A stretch of DNA of 64,000 nt from an uncultured Peptostreptococcaceae bacterium (GCA_949740445.1 CATJIF010000016.1:1-64000), one strand, 5' to 3'. Numbered from the stretch's first letter, positions 1 to 9,939 are shown. Notes: generated by a model not told the origin, from the letters alone. Numbers and translations: made by a program.

Positions 1-1
1 C

Positions 2-124
2 ATAGTTTACGCCCCACAAATTTTTGAAGAACATGGGCCTAACTATTATGCAATGTTCTTCAAAGATTTAGATGGTATCAAATATGAAATTGTATATAAC
101 AAGCCGGAAGGCGAGGTGGCTTAA
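2..124 (+). CDS. VOC (glyoxalase/bleomycin resistance) family protein, C-terminal fragment
   Basis: Only the last 40 codons lie in the window; the gene begins before base 1. The readable end contains YYAMFFKDLDGIKYEIVYN, which matches the last beta strands of the vicinal oxygen chelate fold, where the glutamate in the YEIV stretch is normally a metal ligand. Members include glyoxalase I, dioxygenases and antibiotic-binding proteins, and the fragment cannot tell these apart. It ends in TAA. The A+T-rich composition differs from the G+C-richer genes to its right. Confidence 0.7.
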   Translation: MVYAPQIFEEHGPNYYAMFFKDLDGIKYEIVYNKPEGEVA

Positions 125-298
125 TACCTGAACGAGTATGGTTCTATTGCCCTATCTGCAATAGAAAAACCCGCATATAACTTAGAACAGATATTATTCT
201 TGAAAATTTTCCCCTATTCTGTCCTAAGTGTAAACATGAAACAGAGTTTTATCACGGTTATCGGCTTATTTTTATTATTTTATATCTTTCAGACGTTC

Positions 299-359
299 CA
301 AAAAACATCCGCTGCGGTACAGAGAACTGCGCATTGCGTTTCTGTACGGCAGCGGATGT
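299..359 (-). terminator. Rho-independent terminator for the minus-strand DUF4143 remnant
   Basis: Arms of 19 bases (305-323 and 341-359, one mismatch) form a long hairpin. On the minus strand it is followed by a run of T. It sits just past the stop of the broken ATPase gene, which suggests that gene was once intact and ended here. Confidence 0.75.
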
Positions 360-381
360 GCATGTACGGCTTTATCGACTG

Positions 382-1139
382 CTATGCCATCAGCCAGTTC
401 AGTACGTAAACCTGACGGATGCCGTTGTGAGATATCACCGGGCCGTAGTCCATGGTAAGAAGATACTTGGGATTGTGATCGCGAATGGCATTCAGCGGAG
501 CAAGCTCGCGCTTCAGCGTTTCGCCATCAGCATCCCTTACGGTATATGCAACCTGGTAATAGCTTTCCCCTTCTTCGTTAATGGCGATAAAATCAACTTC
601 GGAGGAGCCTGCTTTGCTGACATAGACTTCATAATTTCGGCGCAGCAGCTCCAGATAGACGATGTTTTCCAATATGCGACCTTCGTCCGCCCTTTTACTT
701 CCGAGAACGCAGTAGCGCAGGCCGATATCCGCCGCATAGTATTTGCTGCCGGTTTTCAGATATTGTTTTCCTTTGATATCGTAGCGGTCTGCTCTGTAAA
801 AGACAAAGCTTTCGATCAGGGCAGTCATGTAGTTTTCTACCGTATGGATCGTAATTTTTCGCCCTGCCGAAGTTAAGGTATCGGCAATTTTTTTGTGGAA
901 CATAGATTGCCGATATTGTCAAACAGAAAACGGGCTACGCTTTTGAGCATATCGGGCTCGTAAATGCGCTTGCGGGAAATAATATCTTTCAAAACGATGG
1001 AATCGTAGATGCCTTCTAAATACTGCCTGATATCCTTTGGCCTGTTTAATTCCAGTACATAAGGAAAAGAGCTGTTATAAATGTAATCCTGATATAACCG
1101 ATTCGAAGAAAATCGTTCTTGTATTCTGCGCTGGAGCAT
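382..1139 (-). pseudogene. DUF4143-type ATPase, truncated and frameshifted
   Basis: Two minus-strand reading frames together give the C-terminal half of an AAA-type ATPase with a DUF4143 domain. The upstream frame reads YNSSFPYVLELNRPKDIRQY and ends near FLFDNIGNLCS; the downstream frame resumes with KKIADTLTSAGRKITIHTVE and runs to 382. The two join at a run of seven A (minus strand, about 890); eight A would restore one frame. The N-terminal P-loop ATPase domain, normally about 200 residues, is missing, because the tetR promoter region begins at 1143. I therefore read it as a dead remnant. Intact relatives are orphan ATPases of unclear role, sometimes mobile. Confidence 0.75.
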
Positions 1140-1142
1140 GCT

Positions 1143-1178
1143 AAAATAAAAACAAATTCGTGAATTTGTTTTTATTTT
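1143..1178. promoter_or_regulatory. Perfect 36-bp palindrome, probable TetR-family operator
   Basis: Two perfect 17-base arms, the left being AAAATAAAAACAAATTC, flank a GT centre. It ends 15 bases before the ATG of the tetR-type gene at 1194. A long perfect palindrome directly upstream of a TetR gene is the usual place for its own operator. Binding is inferred from position and symmetry. Confidence 0.6.
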
Positions 1179-1193
1179 GGGGAGGGTGACGGG

Positions 1194-1820
1194 ATGCCAA
1201 AGGTGGCTTATTCTGAAGCAGAACGGGAACGCATCAGGACTGCGCTGATCGCTGCCGGGCTTGAGCTGATGGCAAAACAGGGCATACAGCATACGACTGT
1301 GGAACAAATCTACAAAAAGGTGGGAATTTCACGGACATTTTTCTATTCGTTTTTTCCCACCAAGGAGGATTTAATCGTTGAAACGCTCTATTTACAACAG
1401 CCGAAGCTCCTCGAATACGTGCAAACGCTGATGGCCGATCCAGCCCTAAGCTGGCGCCAGGCGGTCAAAAACTTCCTTTACGCCTGCTGTTACGGAGAAA
1501 GGAACGGCATCGCTGTTTTAACCATCGAGGAGCAACAGCTGATCTTCCGGCGGCTGACAGAGGAAAGCTATCAGACATTTCGCCAAAAGCAGGCACGGCT
1601 CTTTGGCAGCATTTTAGAAGCCTTTGGCATACAGGCAGACCAGGCCAGCATCGGCCTGTTTACAAATTTGAGCCTGACGGTCATGGTAATACGCAGGGCC
1701 ATACCAGATACGCTGCCGCTGTTCGTTCCTGAAGCTGCCGACGAAACCATCGACTTTCAGATCAATGCCATTGTCGATGCCCTGGAGATATTAAAAAAAC
1801 AGAAGCCCTGCTGCGGCTGA
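1194..1820 (+). CDS. TetR/AcrR family transcriptional regulator
   Basis: A 208-residue protein, the normal length for the family. An N-terminal helix-turn-helix covers about residues 10-55; the segment TTVEQIYKKVGISRTFFYSF has the typical TetR recognition-helix pattern. The rest is a divergent ligand-binding domain, so the effector cannot be named. The start is supported by GGGGAGGGTGA just upstream. The 36-bp palindrome at 1143-1178 is the likely operator. The next gene begins 24 bases after the stop, so the two may be co-transcribed and the regulator may act on itself and its neighbour. It ends KKQKPCCG, with two adjacent cysteines of unknown significance. Confidence 0.85.
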   Translation: MPKVAYSEAERERIRTALIAAGLELMAKQGIQHTTVEQIYKKVGISRTFFYSFFPTKEDLIVETLYLQQPKLLEYVQTLMADPALSWRQAVKNFLYACCYGERNGIAVLTIEEQQLIFRRLTEESYQTFRQKQARLFGSILEAFGIQADQASIGLFTNLSLTVMVIRRAIPDTLPLFVPEAADETIDFQINAIVDALEILKKQKPCCG

Positions 1821-1843
1821 CTTAGAAAAAGGAGAATACAGAT

Positions 1844-2329
1844 ATGGGATTATTCAGCAAACTATTTAAAGGTCCGGAAATTGATATGGAAAAAAGCGCT
1901 GCCAATGCGAAGAAAATGCGCGCGCTGTTTAACCAGGTAGTAGATAACGGAGACGATTACCGGTTGATCTTCGGCTATACAGAAGATGTAAGCCGCTTCA
2001 ATTACGGATTTGTTCACGGAAGCAAGACGAAGATCGGCAACCTGATTGTAGGCTGGAACGAAGAAAGCAAAACCATTGTGGTGGTTCCCACGGTTCCCGA
2101 CCTGTCCGGATGCGGCGATCCCGTCTGCTACCGCCGTTCGGAAATTTTAAAAGCGTATCGGAGCAAATACCCTGCGGATGCCTTTGTCATTTACCCGGAT
2201 AAAAAAGGGTACATCGGCATCAATGCCTACGACTGGCTGGAGGATGAGACGCTGTATGTGTATGTGTCGCAGGATGAGGAGCTGGCGGCCTTTACGGACT
2301 TCTTTCTAACCCAGTTTGCCACAAAGTGA
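1844..2329 (+). CDS. Uncharacterised 161-residue protein
   Basis: I do not recognise a named family. The 161 residues begin MGLFSKLFKGPEID after AAAGGAGAATACAGAT, a good ribosome binding site. No signal peptide or membrane helix is visible. The C-terminal half is rich in aromatic residues (YIGINAYDWLEDETLYVYVS) and there is a CGDPVCYRR segment with two cysteines. It lies 24 bases after the TetR gene and the next small membrane-protein gene starts within 10 bases of its stop, so the three probably form one unit. Confidence 0.7.
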   Translation: MGLFSKLFKGPEIDMEKSAANAKKMRALFNQVVDNGDDYRLIFGYTEDVSRFNYGFVHGSKTKIGNLIVGWNEESKTIVVVPTVPDLSGCGDPVCYRRSEILKAYRSKYPADAFVIYPDKKGYIGINAYDWLEDETLYVYVSQDEELAAFTDFFLTQFATK

Positions 2330-2337
2330 GAGCGAAT

Positions 2338-2520
2338 ATGCCGCTGGGACAGATTGGCGCGGTTTTGCTGTTTCTCGTGACTGTGTTTGTGCTCGGAAAT
2401 CTCTGGTTTTATTTCATAGAGGCGATATTGCACGTGCTGAAACGGCTGCTTGTACGTGGTAAAAAACCTTCCGCATGGCATCCGCTTCCTCCGGAAAAGG
2501 AAGCGGAAAAAAATAGTTGA
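2338..2520 (+). CDS. Small single-pass membrane protein
   Basis: About 60 residues with one hydrophobic segment (IGAVLLFLVTVFVLGNLWFY) followed by a basic cytoplasmic-type tail. ATG 2338 is preferred because GAGAG lies six bases upstream; a GTG at 2326, overlapping the previous stop, would add four residues but has no visible binding site. The function is unknown. Its stop codon overlaps the -35 box of the carAB leader promoter. Confidence 0.55.
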   Translation: MPLGQIGAVLLFLVTVFVLGNLWFYFIEAILHVLKRLLVRGKKPSAWHPLPPEKEAEKNS

Positions 2521-2545
2521 AACCCTCGTCCAACTATGCTATTAT
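2517..2545 (+). promoter_or_regulatory. Sigma-A promoter of the carAB leader
   Basis: TTGAAA (2517-2522), a 17-base spacer, then TATTAT (2540-2545). Transcription would start near 2552, about 290 bases before carA, leaving room for the leader peptide and terminator described next. Confidence 0.7.
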
Positions 2546-2574
2546 TGATTAGATAAGGAAAGAGGGGGAAGGCC

Positions 2575-2676
2575 ATGATGCGAAAAGCGACACATACGTT
2601 GAACAGTTACGCGCAGTTGTCGGCGCAGGTTTTGGCTTTGCGGTCCTTTCCATTCGATGTTCTGCCGGGTTTTTGA
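2575..2676 (+). CDS. Candidate 33-residue leader peptide of carAB
   Basis: An ATG preceded by AAGAGGGGGAAGGCC opens a 33-codon frame, beginning MMRKATHTLN and ending FDVLPGF. Its stop codon TGA (2674-2676) lies inside the 5' arm of the terminator at 2665-2708. A ribosome finishing this frame would cover that arm and block the hairpin, as in translation-coupled attenuators such as enterobacterial pyrBI. No run of regulatory codons is seen. Translation is inferred from the binding site and placement. Confidence 0.45.
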   Translation: MMRKATHTLNSYAQLSAQVLALRSFPFDVLPGF

Positions 2677-2708
2677 TTTGTATTTCAAATTCAGAACTCG
2701 GTTTTTTT
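2665..2708 (+). terminator. Leader terminator upstream of carA
   Basis: A 16-base 5' arm (2665-2680) pairs with 2686-2701 at 15 positions, counting three G-U pairs, around a TATTT loop. Seven T follow. It lies 136 bases before carA and downstream of the leader promoter, so it can act as an attenuator. Confidence 0.7.
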
Positions 2709-2843
2709 ATGGGGTGGCGCAGGAAGCGCTTCACGCAAAGGATGCGCGTGGATTTGTGTATTTATAGAATTGCCCTCAACAGAGAGTGGGACTGAAAAGA
2801 CAGTACACGCTTTGGGACAGGGCAGGAGCAATGGAGAGGTACT

Positions 2844-3938
2844 ATGGATTTTGACAGAAAAATAGTATTGAAGGATGGACGGGAGTTTTACGGCAAGGGC
2901 TTCGGCGCATCGAAAAGCGGCGTATTCGAGCTGGTGTTCAATACCTCGATGGCAGGGTACCAGGAGATCATTTCCGATCTGTCCTATTTTGAACAGATGG
3001 TGGTGATGACCTATCCCCTGATCGGAAATTACGGCATCACCGATGAGGATTTCGAATCCCGAATGCCCCGCATCGGCGGGCTGATCGTCAGAGAATACAA
3101 CGATATGCCGTCCAATTTCCGCTATACCAAGACGCTTTCGGAAATATTAGAGGAAAATAACATTCCGGCCATCAGCGAAATCGACACCCGGCAGCTGACG
3201 CGGATTATCCGCAGCGAAGGAAGCCAGGCTGCTGTGATTACCGATGCGGCAACACCGACGGCAGAGGCGGTGGCGGCCATCGAAGCCTATGTCTATCCGA
3301 AGGATCAGGTGCCGACGGTTTCTTCCAAAAAGAAATGGTATTCCCGCACAGCAAACGCGAAATACAACGTAGTGGCGGTAGACTGCGGAATCAAGCTGAA
3401 CATCGTTCGCCGGTTGAATGCGCTGGGCTGCAACGTAACGGTGGTTCCCTACGACATTACGGCGGAGCGGCTGCTGGCGCTGAAGCCTCACGGGCTGTTT
3501 TTATCCAATGGCCCCGGAGATCCCGAAAACGTTGCGCCGGTGATTTCCCTGATTCAGGATGTCAGAGGAAAGCTGCCCATCTTCGGCATTTGCCTGGGCC
3601 ATCAGATGATCAGCCTGGCCTACGGCGCTCACACATATAAATTGAAATTCGGCCACAGGGGCGGCAACCACCCGGTGAAGAACCTGGCTACCGGCAAGCT
3701 GGAAATCACAAGCCAGAACCACAGCTTTGCCGTAGATGCCGACAGCTTAAAAAACACGCGGCTGACGGCGACGCACATCAATCTTTTGGACAACACCATC
3801 GAGGGCGTGGCGTGCCGGGAAGATATGGTCTTTTCCGTGCAGTACCATCCGGAGAGCGCTCCCGGACCGCAGGACAGTGCCTATCTGTTCGATCAGTTTA
3901 TCGCCGCGATGGAAAAGGGGGTAGGAAAGAATGCCTAA
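2844..3938 (+). CDS. carA: Carbamoyl-phosphate synthase small (glutaminase) subunit
   Basis: CarA hydrolyses glutamine and passes ammonia to CarB to make carbamoyl phosphate for pyrimidine and arginine synthesis. At 364 residues it has the usual length. The N-terminal small-chain domain (about 1-150) includes the [11 protein letters not shown] segment, and a class I glutamine amidotransferase domain follows. The nucleophile is Cys250 in FGICLGHQ, and the His-Glu pair of the triad is in QYHPES near the C-terminus. Its stop overlaps the carB start by eight bases, giving tight translational coupling. Control by the upstream leader terminator is likely. Confidence 0.97.
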   Translation: MDFDRKIVLKDGREFYGKGFGASKSGVFELVFNTSMAGYQEIISDLSYFEQMVVMTYPLIGNYGITDEDFESRMPRIGGLIVREYNDMPSNFRYTKTLSEILEENNIPAISEIDTRQLTRIIRSEGSQAAVITDAATPTAEAVAAIEAYVYPKDQVPTVSSKKKWYSRTANAKYNVVAVDCGIKLNIVRRLNALGCNVTVVPYDITAERLLALKPHGLFLSNGPGDPENVAPVISLIQDVRGKLPIFGICLGHQMISLAYGAHTYKLKFGHRGGNHPVKNLATGKLEITSQNHSFAVDADSLKNTRLTATHINLLDNTIEGVACREDMVFSVQYHPESAPGPQDSAYLFDQFIAAMEKGVGKNA

Positions 3939-6900
3939 GCGCACAGACATCAAAAAAGTATTGGTTATCGGCTCCGGCCCCATCGTAATCGGACAGGCTG
4001 CAGAGTTTGACTACGCCGGAACCCAGGCCTGCCTGGCCTTAAAGGAAGAAGGCTACGAGGTGGTGCTGGTCAATTCCAATCCAGCCACCATTATGACAGA
4101 TACCCAGATTGCGGACAAGGTGTACATGGAACCGCTGACGCTGGAATACGTAGCGAAGATTCTGCGCTACGAGCGTCCGGATGCGATCCTTCCGGGGCTC
4201 GGAGGCCAGACGGGCCTAAACCTGGCCATGCAGCTGGCAAAGAAGGGCGTTTTGGAAGAGTGCCAGGCAGAGATTTTAGGCACCAGCTTCCGCAGCATCG
4301 AACGGGCGGAGGACAGAGAGCTGTTTAAGGAGCTGTGCGAAGAGCTGGGCGAACCGGTGCTCCCCTCGATTATTACCCACAGCATCGAAGATGCGGTAAA
4401 GGCAGCGGAAGAAATCGGCTATCCGGTGGTGCTGCGGCCGGCGTTTACCTTAGGCGGAACCGGCGGCGGCTTTGCCGACGACGAAGAGGAGCTGCGGGAG
4501 ATCGCAAAGAACGGCTTTAAGCTGTCGCCTGTGCACCAAGTGCTGGTGGAAAAGAGCATTAAGGGATATAAAGAGATCGAATACGAGGTCATCCGCGATG
4601 CCAACGATACGGCGATTACCATCTGCAATATGGAAAACATCGACCCGGTGGGCGTGCACACCGGCGACAGCATTGTCGTGGCGCCGTCGCAGACGCTGAC
4701 CAACCGCGAGTATCAGATGCTGCGCGACAGTGCGCTGAAAATCATCCGTGCGCTGAAAATCGAAGGCGGCTGCAATGTGCAGTTTGCGCTGGACCCGCAT
4801 TCGTTCCACTATTACCTGATCGAAGTCAATCCGAGAGTGTCGCGTTCCTCGGCGCTGGCATCCAAAGCCAGCGGCTATCCCATTGCCCGCGTATCGGCCA
4901 AAGTGGCGGTAGGGCTGCACCTGGATGAAATTCCCATCGCCAACACTCCGGCGTCCTTTGAGCCGGCGCTGGATTATGTGGTAACGAAAATCGCCCGCTT
5001 CCCCTTCGACAAATTTGCCGACGCTTCCAACAAGCTGTCCACGCAGATGAAGGCCACCGGCGAGGTAATGAGCATCGGCAGGACCATCGAGGAGAGCCTG
5101 CTGAAATCCATTCGCTCCTTAGAGACCGGCGTCTGCCACCTGTATCATAAGAAGTTCGACGACTGGGACGAAGAAACTTTGCTGGAATATATTAAAGACG
5201 GCACCGACGACCGGATGTTTGCCATCGCGCAGCTGATCCGCTTAAAGACGGATCTGGGCATTATCCAGCAGGCGACGAAAATCGACATGCTGTTCTTAGA
5301 AAAGATGAAAAATATTGTGGACTTCGAACCGGTCATCTGCGCCAACCCCATGGACGAAGCCACGCTGCGCAGGGCCAAGCGCATGGGAATTTCGGACAAA
5401 TACCTGGCGCAGTGCTGGGGCTGTGGCGAGGCGGATATCTTCGCACTGCGAAAAAAGCATGCGCTGTTTCCCGACTATAAGATGATCGACACCTGTGCCT
5501 CCGAATTTGACAGCTACGTTCCGTATTTTTATTCCACCTACGAGGGCGAAAACGAGAGCGTGGTCAGTGAAAAGAAGAAGATCGTAGTGCTGGGCTCCGG
5601 CCCCATCCGCATCGGCCAGGGCGTGGAGTTCGACTATTCCACCGTACACGCCATCTGGACCATCCGCGATTCGGGCTACGAGGCGATTATCATTAACAAC
5701 AACCCGGAAACCGTCTCCACCGACTACACCACCAGCGACAAGCTGTACTTCGAGCCGCTCACGGTAGAGGATGTAATGAATGTCATTACGCTGGAGCAGC
5801 CGGAGGGCGTAGTGGTATCGCTGGGCGGCCAGACGGCCATCAACCTGGCGCAGCCTCTGGCGGACCTGGGAGTAAAGATTATAGGAACCGACGTAAAGGC
5901 CATCGAAAACGCCGAAAACCGCAAGTGCTTTGAGCGCATTATGGAAGAGTTACACATCCCGCAGCCCAAGGGCGAGGCAGTCACCAGCATAGAAGAGGGC
6001 GTCAAGGTAGCTGCAAGCATCGGCTATCCCGTGCTGGTTCGGCCAAGCTACGTGCTGGGAGGACGGGCCATGCAGATCGTTTCGGAGGAAAAGGGACTGC
6101 GCCGGTATCTTCAGACCGCGGTGGAAATCAACACAGAGCAGCCGGTGCTGGTGGATAAATACGTTACCGGCAAGGAACTTGAGGTGGATGCCATCTGCGA
6201 CGGCACGGATGTCTTTGTTCCGGGCATTATGGAGCACGTGGAGCGCACCGGCATCCACTCCGGCGACAGCATCAGCGTATACCCGACGTTCAGCGTCAGC
6301 CAGAAGGCGAAAGAAACCATTTTGGATTATACGGTAAAGCTGGGCCTGGGCGTGGGCATCGTGGGGCTTTACAACATTCAGTTTATCGTAGATAAAGCAG
6401 AAAACGTCTACGTCATCGAGGTCAATCCCCGCTCCTCGCGTACCGTGCCGTTTTTATCCAAGGCCAGCGGCTATCCCATGGCGGATATCGCCACCCGCGT
6501 TATCTTAGGCCACAGCTTAAAAGAGCAGGGCTACACACAGGTGTATCCGAAAGAAAAACAGCGCTGGTATGTAAAGGCGCCGGCGTTCTCGTTTTCCAAG
6601 TTGCGCGGCATGGATGCGTACCTGTCTCCGGAGATGAAATCCACAGGAGAAGCCATCGGCTACGACAATACGCTGACCCGCGCACTGTATAAAGCGCTGA
6701 TCGCTTCGGGAATGCACGTAGCCAACTACGGAACGCTGTTCGTTACCATCGCGGATTGCGATAAGGACGAAGCGCTGCCGCTGATCCGCCGCTTCTACAA
6801 CATGGGCTTCAACATCGAAGCCACCGAAGGGACGGCGGACTATCTGAAGGGGCACGGCATCCGCACACGCAAAAAGAAGAAGATCAGCCAGGGAAGCGAA

Positions 6901-7113
6901 GAGATTTTAGACTCCATCCGCCGGGGGCACGTCAGCTATGTCATCAACACCAGCGGCCACGATACGGCAGACGGAGAGCACGACGGCTACGAAATCCGCC
7001 AGTGCGCTGTGGAAAACAACGTTACCATGTTTACTTCGCTGGATACCGTGCGGGTATTGCTGGATGTATTGGAGGAAATGACCATCTGCGTATCGACCAT
7101 CGACGCGCAGTAA
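3931..7113 (+). CDS. carB: Carbamoyl-phosphate synthase large subunit
   Basis: CarB makes carbamoyl phosphate from bicarbonate, ammonia and two ATP. The 1060 residues contain the expected duplicated ATP-grasp halves, each opening with a matching motif: [20 protein letters not shown] near the start and [20 protein letters not shown] near residue 550. The C-terminal 140 residues form the methylglyoxal-synthase-like regulatory domain. The metal-binding EVNPR segments occur in both halves. It overlaps carA by eight bases and is full length with no visible defects. Confidence 0.98.
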   Translation: MPKRTDIKKVLVIGSGPIVIGQAAEFDYAGTQACLALKEEGYEVVLVNSNPATIMTDTQIADKVYMEPLTLEYVAKILRYERPDAILPGLGGQTGLNLAMQLAKKGVLEECQAEILGTSFRSIERAEDRELFKELCEELGEPVLPSIITHSIEDAVKAAEEIGYPVVLRPAFTLGGTGGGFADDEEELREIAKNGFKLSPVHQVLVEKSIKGYKEIEYEVIRDANDTAITICNMENIDPVGVHTGDSIVVAPSQTLTNREYQMLRDSALKIIRALKIEGGCNVQFALDPHSFHYYLIEVNPRVSRSSALASKASGYPIARVSAKVAVGLHLDEIPIANTPASFEPALDYVVTKIARFPFDKFADASNKLSTQMKATGEVMSIGRTIEESLLKSIRSLETGVCHLYHKKFDDWDEETLLEYIKDGTDDRMFAIAQLIRLKTDLGIIQQATKIDMLFLEKMKNIVDFEPVICANPMDEATLRRAKRMGISDKYLAQCWGCGEADIFALRKKHALFPDYKMIDTCASEFDSYVPYFYSTYEGENESVVSEKKKIVVLGSGPIRIGQGVEFDYSTVHAIWTIRDSGYEAIIINNNPETVSTDYTTSDKLYFEPLTVEDVMNVITLEQPEGVVVSLGGQTAINLAQPLADLGVKIIGTDVKAIENAENRKCFERIMEELHIPQPKGEAVTSIEEGVKVAASIGYPVLVRPSYVLGGRAMQIVSEEKGLRRYLQTAVEINTEQPVLVDKYVTGKELEVDAICDGTDVFVPGIMEHVERTGIHSGDSISVYPTFSVSQKAKETILDYTVKLGLGVGIVGLYNIQFIVDKAENVYVIEVNPRSSRTVPFLSKASGYPMADIATRVILGHSLKEQGYTQVYPKEKQRWYVKAPAFSFSKLRGMDAYLSPEMKSTGEAIGYDNTLTRALYKALIASGMHVANYGTLFVTIADCDKDEALPLIRRFYNMGFNIEATEGTADYLKGHGIRTRKKKKISQGSEEILDSIRRGHVSYVINTSGHDTADGEHDGYEIRQCAVENNVTMFTSLDTVRVLLDVLEEMTICVSTIDAQ

Positions 7114-7135
7114 AATGTGACAGGAGGGAAAAACC

Positions 7136-7558
7136 ATGGAGTGGAATCGGAAACAGCAGGCGATAGAACGGCATGACAAGGGCTTTAACTGTGCGCAGTC
7201 GGTGGCCTGTACCTACTGCGACCTGTTCGATGTGGATGAATCGGCGGTATTCCGCCTGACGGAGAGCTACGGCCTGGGGTGCGGCATGATGGAAGTCTGC
7301 GGCGCCCTCACCGGCGCTTTTGCCGTGGTGGGCTTAAACAACAGCAGCGGTGATGTGGGCAAGGGAATTACAAAGCAGAGCACCTATGGAATTATCAAGG
7401 AGATGGGTGAAAAATTCCGCGAAAAGAACGGCTCGGTGGTCTGCCGCGAGCTGAAGGGCATAGAGACTAAAAAGGTGCTGCGCACCTGTCCTGGATGTAT
7501 CGAGGATGCCTGCGAGCTGCTGGAGGAATATCTGAAGGAGAATTATAAAGGAAAGTAA
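7136..7558 (+). CDS. C_GCAxxG_C_C family cysteine-rich protein
   Basis: The 140-residue protein carries the signature of the C_GCAxxG_C_C family: FNCAQSV near residue 18, GLGCGM, VCGALTGAF and a C-terminal CPGC. These cysteines are thought to support a redox or metal role, but the biochemical function is unknown. It starts 22 bases after carB behind AGGAGGG and may be read through from that operon. Proteins of this type are common in anaerobes. Confidence 0.8.
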   Translation: MEWNRKQQAIERHDKGFNCAQSVACTYCDLFDVDESAVFRLTESYGLGCGMMEVCGALTGAFAVVGLNNSSGDVGKGITKQSTYGIIKEMGEKFREKNGSVVCRELKGIETKKVLRTCPGCIEDACELLEEYLKENYKGK

Positions 7559-7611
7559 ATAAGCGTATAAATAAAAGGGGTGATTTCAATGGCTGTGAAA
7601 GGGAGGGCAGA

Positions 7612-8031
7612 ATGGAATATAAGCGATTTGGAACAAAGATTTTTATCCGCTGCGACAGGGGAGAGGAAATCCTGGCAAAGCTGACAGAAGTGTGCGAAAA
7701 AGAAAACGTGCGGCTGGCCTCAGTCAGCGGCATCGGCGCTGTAGGAAAGGCTACGGTGGGGCTGTTTAAGGTGGCGGAGCAGAAATACTATCCGGCCACT
7801 TTCGAAGAAGAGATGGAAATCGCTTCGCTTGCCGGCGATGTAACGAGAAAGGATGGCCAGGTGTACCTTCACATTCACGCGGCGTTGGGCCGGGAAGGCG
7901 GCAGCGTCGTGGGCGGCCATCTGACAGAAGCGGTAATCAGTGCTACCTCGGAAATCGTACTGGATTGTGCAGATGGAGAGCTGTCACGGCGTTTTGATGA
8001 AAGCATCGGACTGAACGTTCTGGATTTTTAG
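7612..8031 (+). CDS. PPC/DUF296 domain protein
   Basis: The 139 residues match the plant-and-prokaryote conserved (PPC, DUF296) domain. The central segment VYLHIHAALGREGGSVVGGH carries the conserved histidines and glycine-rich turn of this trimeric fold, and GIGAVGKATVGLF is also typical. Bacterial members are often called DNA-binding, but the evidence for that is thin. The start follows GGGAGGGCAGA. No membrane or export signal is seen. Confidence 0.8.
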   Translation: MEYKRFGTKIFIRCDRGEEILAKLTEVCEKENVRLASVSGIGAVGKATVGLFKVAEQKYYPATFEEEMEIASLAGDVTRKDGQVYLHIHAALGREGGSVVGGHLTEAVISATSEIVLDCADGELSRRFDESIGLNVLDF

Positions 8032-8127
8032 CGGGCAAAGTCTGTTTGCGGCTTTACTTCTTTTGGAATTTCGGGTAAGATAGAACAAAAGAAGAAGCAC
8101 AGCAGTACCCATGAGGAGATATAGAGT

Positions 8128-9927
8128 ATGAGCGATAACTTTTGTGAGAAAAATCACGAAATGCGGCCCGTCACTACGTTAAAGCAGATGCTGTCGGAAA
8201 GCGCACAGATGTATTCGGACCGGCCCGCCTATCTGGTAAAAAAGGCCAAAGGCGAGCCCTACGGCGAAGTAACCTACCGGCAGCTGCAAAGCGATGTAGC
8301 GTCGCTGGGAACCAGCCTGCTGAAGATGGGGCTTGCCGGAGAGAAGATTGCTGTCATTGGAGCAAATTGTTATGAATGGATCGCCACTTATCTGGCAGTG
8401 GCAAACAGCGTAGGTGTTATCGTTCCTCTGGATAAAGAACTGTCTCAGGAAGAAATCTACACGCTGATGGATATCGCTCAGTGCAAAGCGGTGTTCTTTA
8501 CAGAGAAATTCGAGAAATATTTTAAGGAGTATCCCGTTCCAGTCAAGGTAAAGATGAAAGTGTACGGGGATCGAACGGACCTTTCCGAGCCGCTTGCCGA
8601 AACAGAGCCAGAGGAAGGGCAGCCGCTGCTGTGGGAGAGCCTGGTCGCCCGCGGCCAGAAGCTGCGCCAGCAGGGCGACGAGAGCTACGAAGAAGCGCAG
8701 GTCGATCCCGATGCCATGCGGATATTGCTCTTTACCTCCGGAACGACAGAAGCGGCCAAGGGCGTTATGCTGTCGCATCGCAACATCGCGACCAATATCG
8801 TCGATACCTGTCGGATCGCTTACGTTACGCCGGAGGATCGAACGCTGTCCATCCTGCCCATTCACCACACCTTCGAATGCACGATGGGGCAGCTTCTTGT
8901 GCTGTATCGCGGGGCATCCACCGCCTATTGCGAAGGGTTGAAATACGTAGTAAAAAACCTGGCAGAAGCCCAGGCCACGGTGCTGATCGGCGTACCGCTG
9001 ATTTTCGAATCCATGTACGATAAAATATGGAAACAGGCGGAAAAATCCGGGCAGGCGAAGATGCTGCGCATGGCGATAAAAACCAACCGGACCATGAAGG
9101 CCCTGGGAATCGACATGCACAAAAAGCTGTTTAAAAGCGTTTACGACAAATTCGGCGGCAGGCTGCGGCTGATTATTACAGGCGCGGCGGCCATTGATCC
9201 CAATGTATTTCGCGGCTATGAAGACCTGGGCTTTACCGTGCTGCAGGGATACGGGCTGACAGAATGTTCCCCGCTGATTTCCGGCACACCGGATTTCTGT
9301 TCCCGGTATAAAAAAGCGGGCTCGGTAGGGCCGACGGTATCTACGGGCCAGGCAAAGATCGCCGATCCCGACAGCGATGGTATCGGAGAAATTCTCTTTC
9401 AGGGGCCGAATGTTATGCTTGGCTATTATCAGATGCCGGAAAAAACCGCGGCGGCCATCGACGAAGACGGATGGTTCCACACAGGCGATCTGGGCTTTAT
9501 CGACAAGGAAGGGTGGCTGTATATCACCGGGCGGTGCAAGAATGTTATCGTTACTAAAACCGGAAAAAACATCTATCCGGAAGAAGTGGAGATGTACATC
9601 AACCGCAGCCGTTACATTGCCGAATCGTTGGTTCACGGCGTGGAGGAAGATGACGATACCTATGTGAGCGCACAGATCCGGCCGGCGTACGATATCATCG
9701 CCGAGGAATTCGGCGGCGATCTCAGCGAAGAAGAAATGCAGAAGCTGATGAAAAAGGCCATCGCCGATGTCAACAGCGGACTGCCGGTATATAAGAGAGT
9801 AAAACGCTTCGCCGTGCGCAGCGAGGAATTTGTGAAAACGACGACGCAAAAGATCAAGCGCTTCAAAAATATCGACAGCAAATCTGCGGCGTTTGAAACG
9901 CTGCAGCCGGATGACAGCCAGGAATAA
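8128..9927 (+). CDS. AMP-binding long-chain fatty acid-CoA ligase
   Basis: An acyl-adenylate-forming enzyme that probably activates fatty acids with ATP and CoA. The 599 residues contain the ATP/AMP signature LLFTSGTTEAAKGVMLSH (about 200-217), the GYGLTECSP motif, and the C-terminal GWFHTGDLG and GKNIYPEEVE motifs of the family. Length and motif order fit FadD/AAE-type synthetases anchored to or near the membrane. It stands alone with its own terminator at 9940-9974. The exact chain length of the substrate cannot be read from sequence. Confidence 0.88.
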   Translation: MSDNFCEKNHEMRPVTTLKQMLSESAQMYSDRPAYLVKKAKGEPYGEVTYRQLQSDVASLGTSLLKMGLAGEKIAVIGANCYEWIATYLAVANSVGVIVPLDKELSQEEIYTLMDIAQCKAVFFTEKFEKYFKEYPVPVKVKMKVYGDRTDLSEPLAETEPEEGQPLLWESLVARGQKLRQQGDESYEEAQVDPDAMRILLFTSGTTEAAKGVMLSHRNIATNIVDTCRIAYVTPEDRTLSILPIHHTFECTMGQLLVLYRGASTAYCEGLKYVVKNLAEAQATVLIGVPLIFESMYDKIWKQAEKSGQAKMLRMAIKTNRTMKALGIDMHKKLFKSVYDKFGGRLRLIITGAAAIDPNVFRGYEDLGFTVLQGYGLTECSPLISGTPDFCSRYKKAGSVGPTVSTGQAKIADPDSDGIGEILFQGPNVMLGYYQMPEKTAAAIDEDGWFHTGDLGFIDKEGWLYITGRCKNVIVTKTGKNIYPEEVEMYINRSRYIAESLVHGVEEDDDTYVSAQIRPAYDIIAEEFGGDLSEEEMQKLMKKAIADVNSGLPVYKRVKRFAVRSEEFVKTTTQKIKRFKNIDSKSAAFETLQPDDSQE

Positions 9928-9939
9928 AACAGAAAAAAC

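Noticed and set aside
2482-2512. Hairpin CCGCTTCC/GGAAGCGG as a terminator
   Set aside because: It is followed by A rather than T on the plus strand, and no minus-strand gene would use it.
2709-2843. PyrR-binding site or T-box between the leader terminator and carA
   Set aside because: I could not find a convincing PyrR consensus or a T-box TGG motif with specifier loop in this stretch.
8179-9849. A 556-codon open frame on the minus strand
   Set aside because: It mirrors the acyl-CoA ligase gene, has no recognisable motif or ribosome site, and is a G+C-bias shadow.
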